Assembly: GCF_016765675.1 (NCBI RefSeq)
Contig: NZ_JAESWB010000005.1
Coordinates: 186,001-250,000, forward strand
Length of the DNA stretch: 64,000 bases
From: Neobacillus paridis
Lineage (GTDB): Bacteria; Bacillota; Bacilli; Bacillales; Cytobacillaceae
Direction: 5' to 3'
Shown: piece by piece, positions 50,794 through 59,847 of the stretch
Layout of the letters: every line of letters starts with the position of its first letter
Numbering within the stretch: the first letter of the stretch is position 1
The notes under the pieces: generated by a model
What the model saw: only the letters and a program-made list of their open reading frames with translations
The model's database searches: none
What the model was told of the DNA's origin: nothing
Made by a program: the position numbers and the translations under genes

Positions 50794-52296
50794 TTATCGA
50801 GTCTGCTTGTACAAGGTTTCCCAGCTTTCCAGTAAGTACGCGTCGATTTCGTGCTGCCGTTTCTTTTGTTTTTTCAAAAAAGTAATAAACGAGCTCAACA
50901 ATGCCAGTAATTCCGCCCAATTGAAAGCAAGCGGATTCCAGCCATAGCTCCACAGCTTCACAATGTTACCACCCATTGTCAAGCTGTGAGCCAGTGTCAG
51001 CATCGAGGAAAGCTTGCCTTTATGTGCTGTGCTCATGTTTTTCACAAATAAAAAATCAAAATTCGCGATATTGTAATATAAACGAATCACAATCTCAACC
51101 GTTGCCGGGACGAGACTCATCGTCGCAAAATGGCGCAAATCATAGCCATTAGAATACATAAACCGCGCTAAATGTGGGTATGTAACCTGTTCGCCGTTTT
51201 CTTTGAGAGTAAATGGTGATTCCTTCTTGATGCTCTGTAACATTGTAAAAAAAGGCGGCTGAACACCAGAAGAAGTGGGAATATCCGATAACGTATGGGC
51301 AAACACCTGCAAAATCGCCTCCAAAACGTTCCCGCTGCCATCGCCCGTTTTCAACATATGGAAAACACCATTTTTGTCAATCGTTGTCATCGTTCCCCGC
51401 AAAATATCGATGACCCCGAAGACAAAACCAAGGATCGGGTCATGCCCTGGACTCATCAATCGGTGGAGACTCGGTCTTAATCCATCAATGTTTATTCCCT
51501 TCCCTTTATCATTATGGCTGATATCATAAGGGACCTTGGCATATTCCTCAAGTTTCTTTTGCATTTCCCGAAGCCATTGATAGAAGCCATTGTCCTTCGT
51601 CTCATCAAACTGATTCGGCCGCCGACCGCTTCTTCCATTACTACCGGCCGATGGAGCTTTTCCCATAATCATGTCACTTTGTTTATTTAAAAATTTTGTC
51701 ACTGGGCTTCCTTTATATTCCTGGCCCTTGAAATTCATATCCCAGGGAATTCTGACAATGAAAAAATCTACGAGTATTGCCAACAAAGCCGATAGGGCGA
51801 CCACTCCGTAATCCCACTCCGTCCATGAGAGTTTGCCAAACTTATCATCATACTGTTTCAATACAGCTCGCGCCTGCTCGACTCCAAGAATCTCCAGCAG
51901 CGGATCTTTTGAGGTATCGAGATGATGTTGTCGTAAATATTCATCAACAGCTGTTATGTATTCTTGGTCATTAGCAATTTCCAAGACTGGGAGCGGCTGA
52001 AGCTGGTGATATCGCTTGTAAAAGCTTTCAGCTCCGGTTGGTTCTAACTCTCCAACTCCCTCCCAGGTTGACAAGTCGTCTTCTGTTTGTGCTGGATAGA
52101 TGTGATCACGTTCCAGCCCAAGGGTTTTGAACATTTCCGCTAGTTCTTCATCAAGAGCGTCCAATTCAGCTGAAACGGAAGCGTCATCTGCTTTGATTTT
52201 AGTGGTGATCGTCGATAGCTCTGAAAGCCTGCTATTTACTTGCTGTAATTGGTGGTGCTGTGCGAGTAAGGCCCGCTCCATCTCAGGCTTCTTCAT
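50794..52296 (-). CDS. Unknown multi-domain membrane protein, partner of the TerB-like protein
   Basis: This ~500-residue protein has an N-terminal coiled coil (about 6-60), a charged middle region, a clear helix (about 164-181: VVALSALLAILVDFFIV), a segment with HRLMSPGHDPILGFVFGVID, and a C-terminal hydrophobic region with LLALLSSFITFLKK before a basic tail. I recognise no family. AGAGGGG lies eight bases before ATG 52294-52296, chosen over an earlier in-frame start. It overlaps the preceding TerB-like gene by 14 bases, strongly indicating co-translation and a complex. Confidence 0.65.
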   Translation of the reverse strand: MKKPEMERALLAQHHQLQQVNSRLSELSTITTKIKADDASVSAELDALDEELAEMFKTLGLERDHIYPAQTEDDLSTWEGVGELEPTGAESFYKRYHQLQPLPVLEIANDQEYITAVDEYLRQHHLDTSKDPLLEILGVEQARAVLKQYDDKFGKLSWTEWDYGVVALSALLAILVDFFIVRIPWDMNFKGQEYKGSPVTKFLNKQSDMIMGKAPSAGSNGRSGRRPNQFDETKDNGFYQWLREMQKKLEEYAKVPYDISHNDKGKGINIDGLRPSLHRLMSPGHDPILGFVFGVIDILRGTMTTIDKNGVFHMLKTGDGSGNVLEAILQVFAHTLSDIPTSSGVQPPFFTMLQSIKKESPFTLKENGEQVTYPHLARFMYSNGYDLRHFATMSLVPATVEIVIRLYYNIANFDFLFVKNMSTAHKGKLSSMLTLAHSLTMGGNIVKLWSYGWNPLAFNWAELLALLSSFITFLKKQKKRQHEIDAYLLESWETLYKQTR

Positions 52297-53512
52297 ACTG
52301 AATCCCCTCTTGCAGCTGCAATTCGCGGCTGCGTAATGTCGATAGGGCATCTTTCAAAACCCTGATTTCCCGTACTACTTTAGCTAATCGCTGTCTGTTC
52401 ATTTCTGCTTCTTCGGCTATCTCCAATACTTGAGTTGTAAAATAGTTAATATCCTCGATAAGATAATTAATCGTGTTTTGGCTGTTCATAATCACTTGTT
52501 TGATTAAAAATTCGCGCTTATTGGCGATTTCCCGCTGACCATTATTGGTTGCCCATTTGACAGTTTTATAGGCACCGACACCAAGCAGAACTACTACTCC
52601 GATGCCGGTAACCATCGAGCTTAAGCCTAGAACTCCGCCTAACCCCAGGCCTGCAAGACCAGAGGTGATGCCAGCCGCACTCAACCCTGCCGTTCCGCTT
52701 AGGTAAACCGCCGCCATCGGGACGCCCACGGCACCTGCTTTCGCTGCCATCGCTTTGGCATTTTTTATGATATCATTATCACTAATCTGGCCGTTTAAGA
52801 TTTTCTCATCCATCTCACATGCTTCTTCTAAAAAGAGGATTTTGTCATCGCCTATTTGATATTTTTGGGCAATCTGTTTAATAAAAGCTAATTGAACTTC
52901 GTTCAGCCTATTCGTGGTTACCTTTGCGAGGCGAATGCAGTTTTTTATTAAAGACAAATGCAGAACCTCTTCAGATCCTCCGGGAGCTTTTTCATCCATT
53001 GCTGAAAGTAACGCTTCAAGCTCTTCATCCACCTGCGTCATGTATTCACGGATGACCATCCGCTGCTGGACATTAAAATTTAACTGTCCCATTAAAGAAT
53101 ACAGTTCCACTAATTCCTTCTGGTCCAATTCTCCGTCAGCGTAGCCAAGATGAATCAAAATTTTTGTGTAATTAATTTTGACAACCTCATCCATATCTTC
53201 GAGGATAACGTATTTTTCTTCCTCGGGAAGTTTGGGTTTCGGTGCCACTTTCACCTTCATGTCATCAATAAAAATTTCCGCATCAAGCTTGAAATCGTCA
53301 AGTTTATATTTAACATCCTCTTTTATATCGCCAACTTTATCTTTAACATCATCGACAAAAATTTCCGCATCGAGTTTGATGTCTTCCACTTTGTCGGCCA
53401 CTTTGCTTTTAATCGAACTAAGTTTTTCGTCCACTCCCCATTCGTACATTTTATATTCGGCTTCATCCTTTAAATCAACGATTTTTTCTTTCATACTGCG
53501 AAAAATACCCAT
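52283..53512 (-). CDS. TerB-like domain protein with repeated amphipathic N-terminus and hydrophobic core
   Basis: This 409-residue protein has an amphipathic, charged N-terminal region with an internal repeat (DIKLDAEIFVDDVKDKV at 44-60 and DFKLDAEIFIDDMKVKV at 73-89). A TerB-like helical domain (about 112-235, YADGELDQKE at 124-133) follows, then a Gly/Ala-rich membrane stretch (263-316) and a C-terminal coiled coil (322-405). TerB-like domains occur in tellurite-resistance and membrane-stress or phage-defence gene sets; no function is shown for this arrangement. RBS AGGGGGAAG. First of a two-gene operon. Confidence 0.7.
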   Translation of the reverse strand: MGIFRSMKEKIVDLKDEAEYKMYEWGVDEKLSSIKSKVADKVEDIKLDAEIFVDDVKDKVGDIKEDVKYKLDDFKLDAEIFIDDMKVKVAPKPKLPEEEKYVILEDMDEVVKINYTKILIHLGYADGELDQKELVELYSLMGQLNFNVQQRMVIREYMTQVDEELEALLSAMDEKAPGGSEEVLHLSLIKNCIRLAKVTTNRLNEVQLAFIKQIAQKYQIGDDKILFLEEACEMDEKILNGQISDNDIIKNAKAMAAKAGAVGVPMAAVYLSGTAGLSAAGITSGLAGLGLGGVLGLSSMVTGIGVVVLLGVGAYKTVKWATNNGQREIANKREFLIKQVIMNSQNTINYLIEDINYFTTQVLEIAEEAEMNRQRLAKVVREIRVLKDALSTLRSRELQLQEGIQYEEA

Positions 53513-53592
53513 TCTGCTTCCCCCTGATGAATCAAAATCTACTACAACTATAATCTTACTTTTTCAATCAAGCTAGGCAATTCAGAAAATAT

Positions 53593-53898
53593 TTACAACC
53601 ACTCATCAGGAACCGAGCGATTATCGGCAATCGAAAAAGCGGCATTAGTAATGGCTTCTGCCAAAGTCTCGCCCGTCTCGCAAACATCCCCAAAGCATGC
53701 CGTCGTTCGGCCATCTGTTGTATAGGTAAACCCTAGTTCCTTCATTCTCGCCACAATCCGCAGTGCGTGGTCAAGATTTTGCTCCGGTTGAAAATCTGAA
53801 ACAGCAATAAATTCTCCTTTTTCATAATCAAACCAGCGGTCCCATCTATTTAATTTCCAACCTAGTATTCTTCGCGCAATAATTTCCACTTTATTCAT
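53593..53898 (-). CDS. Phage ABA-sandwich-like small protein (101 aa)
   Basis: The pattern NKVEIIARRILGWKLNRWD, then NLDHALRIVARMKELGFTY, TACFGD and GETLAEAITNAAF resembles the phage ABA-sandwich (BC1872-type) domain found in small phage and Bacillus proteins. No phage gene is near. GAAGGAGTTAG precedes the ATG. It lies on its own, upstream of the TerB-like gene and possibly co-transcribed. Function unknown. Confidence 0.6.
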   Translation of the reverse strand: MNKVEIIARRILGWKLNRWDRWFDYEKGEFIAVSDFQPEQNLDHALRIVARMKELGFTYTTDGRTTACFGDVCETGETLAEAITNAAFSIADNRSVPDEWL

Positions 53899-53960
53899 TT
53901 TGCGACTAACTCCTTCAGCCTTGATTCCATTATTTTAGCATTTCCCGCTGCATTGAAAAA

Positions 53961-53988
53961 GGCACCAAGTGAAAAATCACATGGTGCC
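53961..53988 (-). terminator. Terminator after the aldehyde dehydrogenase gene
   Basis: Arms GGCACCAAGTGA (53961-53972) and TCACATGGTGCC (53977-53988), with one mismatch, are followed by T5 on the minus strand. Same GGCACC core as the other repeat hairpins. Confidence 0.75.
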
Positions 53989-54000
53989 GATGTGATGCCA

Positions 54001-55482
54001 TTATTCCAAATTAACCCATATACTCTTGACTTCTGTATAACTTTCAAGTGCGTAGGCGCTTAAGTCTCTGCCAAAGCCTGATTGTTTATAACCGCCAAAT
54101 GGGGAGGCCGGGTCAATAGCGTCATAACAATTGATCCAGACACTGCCCGATTTGATTTGATTCGCCACTTTATGAGCCGTTTTCACATTTTCCGTCCAGA
54201 TACCTGCTCCTAACCCGTATGGAGAGTTATTGGCACGTTCTATCACTTCCTCCACTGAATCGTACGCCATCACCACAACAACCGGACCAAAAATTTCTTC
54301 CTTGGCGATGATCATATTCTCTTCAACATCAACAAAAATTGTCGGTTCTATGAAGTACCCTGTATCCGATTTTCCACCTCCGATTGCAATTTTTGCTCCT
54401 TCTTTTACCCCTATATTGATAAATTCAGAAACACGTTCCTGCTGTTTTTTTGACACGAGCGGTCCCATTGTTGTTTCTTCATCCAACCCATTGCCAAGCT
54501 TCACCTGTCTCGCCAGCTCCACCATTCCTGCCACAACCTCATCATATTGGCTCCGATGTACATAAACACGGGAACCAGCGCTGCAAACCTCCCCTTGATT
54601 AAACATGATACCGTTAAAAACTCCGGGGATTGCTTTTTCTAAATCTGCATCTGGCAGAATAATATTCGGTGATTTCCCCCCCAGTTCAAGGGTTAGGCGT
54701 TTCATCGTGTCAGCCGCTTTTTTCATAATTTTTTTACCAACCACTGTAGATCCGGTAAACGAAATTTTATCGACATTCGGGTGTTCCACTAATGCATTAC
54801 CGGCAATCTCACCAAAACCAGGTACAATATTTACAACACCAGCTGGGAAGCCAGCTTTTTCAACCAGTTCAGCAAAATAAATAGCTGATAACGGCGTCTG
54901 TTCTGCCGGCTTCAACACGATGGTACAACCAGCCGCAAGTGCAGGAGCAACTTTCCAGGAAAGCATATTGATTGGATAATTAAACGGAATAATTTGTCCC
55001 ACTACGCCAACAGGTTCGTGGCGTGTGTAATTTAAGAATGAATCAGATACAGGAATCGTTTGTCCCATATTCTTTGTTGCCCAGCCAGCGAAATAACGAA
55101 ATTGCTCGATAGTTCCGGGAACGTCGACTGCACGCGTCTCGTTGATTGGCTTCCCATTATCCAGACAGTCCAATTGGGCCAACTCTTCTTTATGTTCTTC
55201 AATCAGGTTTGCCAATTTATATATAAGATGCCCTCTGTCAGCAGGCCGCATTGTTGACCATAGTCCTTTTTCGAACGCATCCTTCGCCGCCTTTACGGCT
55301 TGATTAATATCCTCAACACCTGCCTCATAAACGCTTGCCAAAACTGCTCCGGTTGCCGGGTTATAAGTGTCGAACGTTTTTAAAGAGACAGATTCCACAA
55401 ACTTCCCATTTATATAAAGCTTTTTTGTCCCCTTTAAAAACTCAATCACCCTACTGCTTAATTCTTGAACTTGATTCACCAA
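54001..55482 (-). CDS. Aldehyde dehydrogenase (NAD-dependent, betaine/aminoaldehyde class)
   Basis: This 493-residue ALDH has the cofactor site GSTVVGKKI, the catalytic Glu in LELGGKSP and the nucleophile Cys in NQGEVCSAGSR. PFNYP replaces the usual PWNFP. It would oxidise the aldehyde produced by a transaminase to the acid. The start is TTG 55480-55482 or GTG 55477-55479, both after AAGGAGTGAG. It lies downstream of the aminotransferase gene with a hairpin between, so expression may be partly uncoupled. Confidence 0.9.
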   Translation of the reverse strand: MVNQVQELSSRVIEFLKGTKKLYINGKFVESVSLKTFDTYNPATGAVLASVYEAGVEDINQAVKAAKDAFEKGLWSTMRPADRGHLIYKLANLIEEHKEELAQLDCLDNGKPINETRAVDVPGTIEQFRYFAGWATKNMGQTIPVSDSFLNYTRHEPVGVVGQIIPFNYPINMLSWKVAPALAAGCTIVLKPAEQTPLSAIYFAELVEKAGFPAGVVNIVPGFGEIAGNALVEHPNVDKISFTGSTVVGKKIMKKAADTMKRLTLELGGKSPNIILPDADLEKAIPGVFNGIMFNQGEVCSAGSRVYVHRSQYDEVVAGMVELARQVKLGNGLDEETTMGPLVSKKQQERVSEFINIGVKEGAKIAIGGGKSDTGYFIEPTIFVDVEENMIIAKEEIFGPVVVVMAYDSVEEVIERANNSPYGLGAGIWTENVKTAHKVANQIKSGSVWINCYDAIDPASPFGGYKQSGFGRDLSAYALESYTEVKSIWVNLE

Positions 55483-55511
55483 TTAAACTCACTCCTTAAC
55501 TAAAAAATAAA

Positions 55512-55546
55512 CATGTCAGAGATAAACGGATATTATCTCTGACATG
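55512..55546 (-). terminator. Hairpin between aminotransferase and aldehyde dehydrogenase genes
   Basis: Perfect 14-base arms CATGTCAGAGATAA (55512-55525) and TTATCTCTGACATG (55533-55546), followed on the minus strand by TTTATTTTTT, make a strong terminator or attenuator. Confidence 0.75.
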
Positions 55547-55557
55547 CCCTATTGGGA

Positions 55558-56934
55558 TTAAAGTGTTTTTTCAAATGCAGTTAGTGCATCATCTACAATA
55601 CTAATAATCTCTTCTACTTCTTCTTTATTAATAATAAGAGGCGGTGCAATCGCAACAATATTCTTTCCTTCTTCAAAATCAGCCGCCCTTAAGATTAATT
55701 TATTGGTAAAGCAATGCTCAACAACAAATGCTGCAGCCCGAATCGATTGTTCAAAAGCTGTGTCAGTATCAGGATCGGCTTGCAAATCAAAACCAGCCAG
55801 CAATCCAACAGCTCTTGGTTTAGCAAAATGTTTGTGTTTATCACTTAAATAGTCAAAGCCTTTTTTCAGAACCTGTTCCATATTTTTGGCGTTTTCAACA
55901 AGATGATCACGTTCGATAATTTCCAAGTTTTTCAAAGCTACAGCACAGGCAGTTGGGTGACCACTGTATGTGAATCCATGTCCAAGGATTTGATCGTATT
56001 CTACGACGGTATCTCTGATTTCCTTGTTAACTAATACTCCGCCTAATTGGGCATAACCGCTGGTGATTCCCTTTGCCACACTCATGATATCAGGTACAAC
56101 GTCCCAATTTTCAACACCAAACCATTTACCGGTACGACCAAAACCACAAATGACTTCATCAGCAATTAATAAAACATCATTTGCTGTACACAGGTCCCTT
56201 ACAGCCTTTAAGTAACCATCTGGAGAAACATGAACCCCGCCGGCACCTTGAACTGGCTCTAAAATGACCGCAGCAATATTTTCCGCACCTACCTTTTCAA
56301 TCGTGTCACGGATACAGCCTTCATAGTTTGGATCAGTTTTATCACCTAGCTCGCAGTTAGTAACGTGGCCACGTGCATGTAAAATATCGCTATCCTTTGA
56401 GCCTGCAAAGCTATGGAAGGCATCGATTCCAGTAGCCGTACCAGCAGATACAGTAGCTCCATGATAGCTGCGGGTAATCGAGATAATTTTCTTTTTCGTT
56501 GGCCGGCCCTTCAAATTCCAGTAGAATCTGGCCAATTTGAAGGCTGTATCATTGGATTCAGAGCCGCCGGATGTATAGAAAATGGCGCTTAAATCGCCAG
56601 GGGCAATGGAAACAACCTTCTCAGCCAAACGGACTGCATTCGGATTGGAATAACTATAGAATGAAGAACTATATGCAATTGTGCTCATTTGATTATAGGC
56701 TGCTTGTGCCAGCTCCTGATTTCCGTGACCTAGGTTTACATTCCAAAGCATGGAAACGCCATCAATGTACGTATCACCCTTTACATCCGTTACCCTAATT
56801 CCTTTCCCTTCTTGAAAAATAATTTTTGGACCTTTTTCTAAAAATTGCTTAGGTACCGTTGTCGGGTGTAAGTAATACTTCTTATCGATCTCAATTAATT
56901 CTTGAATTTGTGATAATGTTTGTGGGTTTGCCAT
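55558..56934 (-). CDS. Class III (omega-amino acid:pyruvate-type) aminotransferase
   Basis: This 458-residue PLP enzyme has LIADEVICGFGRTGKWFG and the PLP lysine in SVAKGITSGYAQLGG. The N-terminus (LHPTTVPKQFL) resembles taurine, beta-alanine or putrescine:pyruvate transaminases. With the downstream ALDH it would convert an omega-amino compound to an aldehyde and then an acid. AGGAGG precedes the ATG. It follows the NhaC antiporter gene. Confidence 0.85.
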   Translation of the reverse strand: MANPQTLSQIQELIEIDKKYYLHPTTVPKQFLEKGPKIIFQEGKGIRVTDVKGDTYIDGVSMLWNVNLGHGNQELAQAAYNQMSTIAYSSSFYSYSNPNAVRLAEKVVSIAPGDLSAIFYTSGGSESNDTAFKLARFYWNLKGRPTKKKIISITRSYHGATVSAGTATGIDAFHSFAGSKDSDILHARGHVTNCELGDKTDPNYEGCIRDTIEKVGAENIAAVILEPVQGAGGVHVSPDGYLKAVRDLCTANDVLLIADEVICGFGRTGKWFGVENWDVVPDIMSVAKGITSGYAQLGGVLVNKEIRDTVVEYDQILGHGFTYSGHPTACAVALKNLEIIERDHLVENAKNMEQVLKKGFDYLSDKHKHFAKPRAVGLLAGFDLQADPDTDTAFEQSIRAAAFVVEHCFTNKLILRAADFEEGKNIVAIAPPLIINKEEVEEIISIVDDALTAFEKTL

Positions 56935-57014
56935 TCTTTAAAACCTCCTAATTAAAATATGAATGAAATATTTCAGCCATCTGGATGCAGTCTTGATAAT
57001 ATGTTTCTAAATAC

Positions 57015-58472
57015 CTATGAAGTTGGTACGCTGGATTCTTTTGCCCCATCGATTACAATCCCCATCTCTGCCTGTTCCTCCGGAGATAACCGGTTAATCC
57101 TAAAATTAAAATATCCATATGTGATGGCCACAAATGTACTTAAATAGCAGAAAAAGGCGTATGGAGCATATTCAAGTGCGGAAACTCCCAGCACTGAGTA
57201 CATGAAAATCCCACAGGTCGTCCATGGAAGCAGGCAGGCTGTGACTGTTCCACAATCCTCCAATGTACGGCCTAATAATTTTGGATGAAACCCACGTTTC
57301 TTATATTCATTCAAATACATTCTTCCTGGTATGACCACAGACATAAACTGATCACAGCCAACAACATTTGACGCAATACAAGTACCAGCAGTTGCTGAGA
57401 TTAAGCTGCCTGTTCGTTTTACTCTATTAAGTAACGCACCAAGAATGGCCTCCAATATTCTTGCCTTTTCAAGGGTAGCACCAAATGATAACGCAATGAG
57501 AATTAGTGAAACCGTATACATCATGCTCTGGATTCCACCCTGATTTAATAGTTCATCTGTCACTTCATTCCCGGTTTCAATTGTAAATCCATTGTTCATA
57601 ATCGAAAGCATATCACCTAGTGGTGCTTGCTGAACGAATACGGCAATTAATGCTCCAATGATGACTCCGATTGATAATCCAGGAATAGCGGGAATTTTTA
57701 GCACAAAAATTAAAACAATGATTAGGAGTGGAATTAATAACAGAGGTGAAATGACAAAGTTGTCTGAAAGAATTTTCTGAATTTCCGCAGCCTGTGATAA
57801 ATTTGCCCCATCGCTGTGAAATTTAAAGCCAATAAAGGTATACAAAAGAAGTGAAATAATGAGTGTCGGTAATGTTGTATTCATAAGATTTCGGATATGA
57901 TCAAAAAGGTCGATTCCGACTACTGCTGAGGTAAAGTTTGTCACATCTGATAGCGGACTCATTTTATCGCCGAAATACACACCTGAAACGACTGCACCGG
58001 CAACCATTGGCAATGGTATTCCTAATCCCTGGCCGATACCCATTAAGGCAACACCAATTGTCCCGGCAGCAAACCACGCATTCCCCGCCATGCTCACAAA
58101 TACTGAAATGATACATGCGGTTAACAAATAATAGGTTGGTGACAATATCCCAATTCCGTAATAAATCATAGAAGGAACAATTCCTGCCGCCACCCAGGAA
58201 CCAATAAACGCCCCAATAATAACTAAAATAAGTAATGCCTTAATCGAAACACTAATTGTTTTCGTAATCTGCTCTTCAATAGAATGAAATGAATGGCCCA
58301 GTTTTAAAGCAACTAATACCGCGACAACCGTACTAAGCAAAAGCGGCACATGTGGATCAGCTCCATAAACACCAATTCCAAAGGCAAGTGATACACCCAT
58401 AAAAACAATAGGAATTAATGCAACCCAAACCGATGGTAATTTATCCACGTTATGATTGTTTTCCTTTTTCAT
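57015..58472 (-). CDS. NhaC-family Na+/H+ antiporter
   Basis: This 485-residue protein has ~12 membrane helices, the conserved GNAWFAAGTIG, GVYFGDKMSPLSDVTNF and the SNVVGCDQFMSVVIPGRM motif of NhaC antiporters. Family members exchange Na+ for H+; some act as amino acid or dicarboxylate:Na+ or malate-lactate antiporters (MleN). In this operon it may instead exchange the product for its substrate. AGGAGGAAG precedes the ATG. Four membrane-facing genes and enzymes surround it. Confidence 0.85.
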   Translation of the reverse strand: MKKENNHNVDKLPSVWVALIPIVFMGVSLAFGIGVYGADPHVPLLLSTVVAVLVALKLGHSFHSIEEQITKTISVSIKALLILVIIGAFIGSWVAAGIVPSMIYYGIGILSPTYYLLTACIISVFVSMAGNAWFAAGTIGVALMGIGQGLGIPLPMVAGAVVSGVYFGDKMSPLSDVTNFTSAVVGIDLFDHIRNLMNTTLPTLIISLLLYTFIGFKFHSDGANLSQAAEIQKILSDNFVISPLLLIPLLIIVLIFVLKIPAIPGLSIGVIIGALIAVFVQQAPLGDMLSIMNNGFTIETGNEVTDELLNQGGIQSMMYTVSLILIALSFGATLEKARILEAILGALLNRVKRTGSLISATAGTCIASNVVGCDQFMSVVIPGRMYLNEYKKRGFHPKLLGRTLEDCGTVTACLLPWTTCGIFMYSVLGVSALEYAPYAFFCYLSTFVAITYGYFNFRINRLSPEEQAEMGIVIDGAKESSVPTS

Positions 58473-58512
58473 TCACTTCCTCCTCACATTCGATATGAAA
58501 GGCTCCCAACTT

Positions 58513-59187
58513 TTATTCGTCACCCTTCACCCCGTAGGAAGGGGCTGCTTCAGGGTACACGGCTCTAGCTTCGTAGTCATTTGCCTGGGGTTCGTATATT
58601 TGCCAAAGTTTCTTTAAATCCTCAAGTGGCTGTTCACTATAATCTATTCTTAAGTCAACATATGGAAAAGTCTGATCTCTATAGACTAAAAGCCCGATTG
58701 AATGCTCTTGGTCAAGTTCTCCACCCATTTGAAACCCTTTTTCGATTGCCGAGATTAATCTTTCTGCTAAAGGCTGGCCTTCCAATTGTAAAAATACCCT
58801 CCCCATAGCTTCAGGAATGGTTGGATCACTTAAAAGATTGCCGATACTGGCAACATTTTTATTGCAAAACTCTCCATGCACACCTAATGCTTTACTACCG
58901 GTAAATGCAGCTGAGTTACCTTTTGCATCAACCACTGCCAGCTGCCGATATTCCGGATAAGGTGAAGCCCCCTTCATTGAGCGAATTGCCGACTCGGCAT
59001 CAAAACCGTTTTCTAACACTGAAAAGCCAATGGTTGCCAACCTTGAATCTGTTACATTTTGGGTTAAGATAGCACCAACCCCTGATTTCGCCCATGGGCA
59101 TCTTGCACCAACAGATGGACTGCTAGAGGTAACAATTACCCCGAATGCCCCCGTTGTGGCACAACGTCCCGCAACCGAAAATGTCAT
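58513..59187 (-). CDS. DUF1028 family protein (putative Ntn-type hydrolase)
   Basis: This 224-residue protein begins MTFSVAGRCATTGAFGVIVTSSSP, typical of DUF1028. It continues with TDSRLATIGFSVLE, GNSAAFTGSKAL and GLLVYRDQTFPYVDLRID. The fold resembles Ntn hydrolases; members often lie with RidA and transport genes for amino compounds and may hydrolyse an amide. AAGGAGGG precedes the ATG. It sits between RidA and NhaC genes. Confidence 0.8.
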   Translation of the reverse strand: MTFSVAGRCATTGAFGVIVTSSSPSVGARCPWAKSGVGAILTQNVTDSRLATIGFSVLENGFDAESAIRSMKGASPYPEYRQLAVVDAKGNSAAFTGSKALGVHGEFCNKNVASIGNLLSDPTIPEAMGRVFLQLEGQPLAERLISAIEKGFQMGGELDQEHSIGLLVYRDQTFPYVDLRIDYSEQPLEDLKKLWQIYEPQANDYEARAVYPEAAPSYGVKGDE

Positions 59188-59267
59188 AAAAAACCCTCCT
59201 TAAGCAAAATCAAAAAATATTTATGCACCATGCAAATAGTAATAATTAACTGCAATAAATCTAATCG

Positions 59268-59720
59268 TTATTCACTAATAACCGCTTCTACATCTATCTC
59301 CATTAACATTTCCGGCATCGCCAAGCCGTTTACGATCAACCCTGTGCTGCATGGATAAACATCTTTAAAATGCTTAGCAATGACAGGATATACTTTGCTA
59401 CGATCTTCCCGATGCAATAAATAAACGGTAATTTTGCAAATATCTTTTACTGAAGCCCCGGCCTCTTCCAGTAATTGCTTTACACAAGTACAAGCCACCT
59501 CGGCTTGGGCTGCTGCATCGCCAATTCCATGAAAGTTACCATCCAGATCAAATCCGGTTTGACCTCTTAAGAAAACCCGATTTCCTGCGCGGACAGCCAT
59601 GCAAAATTCATTTGCAATATGATGTTCCGGCTTCCCTAAATGTTTTGGATAAAACTGCTCCGTTTTAAACTTACGAAATCTCTGAATCTCTACTTTTTTC
59701 GTTTCACCATGGATTGACAT
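59268..59720 (-). CDS. RidA (YjgF/YER057c/UK114) family protein
   Basis: This ~150-residue RidA protein has FCMAVRAGNRVFLRGQTGFD, CKITVYLLHREDR and STGLIVNGLAMPEMLMEID. The conserved substrate arginine of canonical RidA (in the IQA..NAR motif) is not obvious, so it may belong to the Rid4-7 subgroups. RidA hydrolyses reactive enamine/imine intermediates from amino acid metabolism, consistent with nearby PLP enzymes. GGGAGG is spaced better for ATG 59718-59720 than for the TTG two codons earlier. Confidence 0.8.
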   Translation of the reverse strand: MSIHGETKKVEIQRFRKFKTEQFYPKHLGKPEHHIANEFCMAVRAGNRVFLRGQTGFDLDGNFHGIGDAAAQAEVACTCVKQLLEEAGASVKDICKITVYLLHREDRSKVYPVIAKHFKDVYPCSTGLIVNGLAMPEMLMEIDVEAVISE

Positions 59721-59847
59721 TTTCAATATCCTCCCTATAAATTAGATTATTGTCATTTAAAGAATAAATCCTTTTATATACCTTAAATGTAATTTAATGT
59801 ATATTCTGAAAATTGTCAAGTTTTAAAAAATATTTTTTTACCTTAGA

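Noticed and set aside
53593..53898. Prophage remnant
   Set aside because: The ABA-sandwich-like protein stands alone; no other phage gene, attachment site or integrase is in the window.
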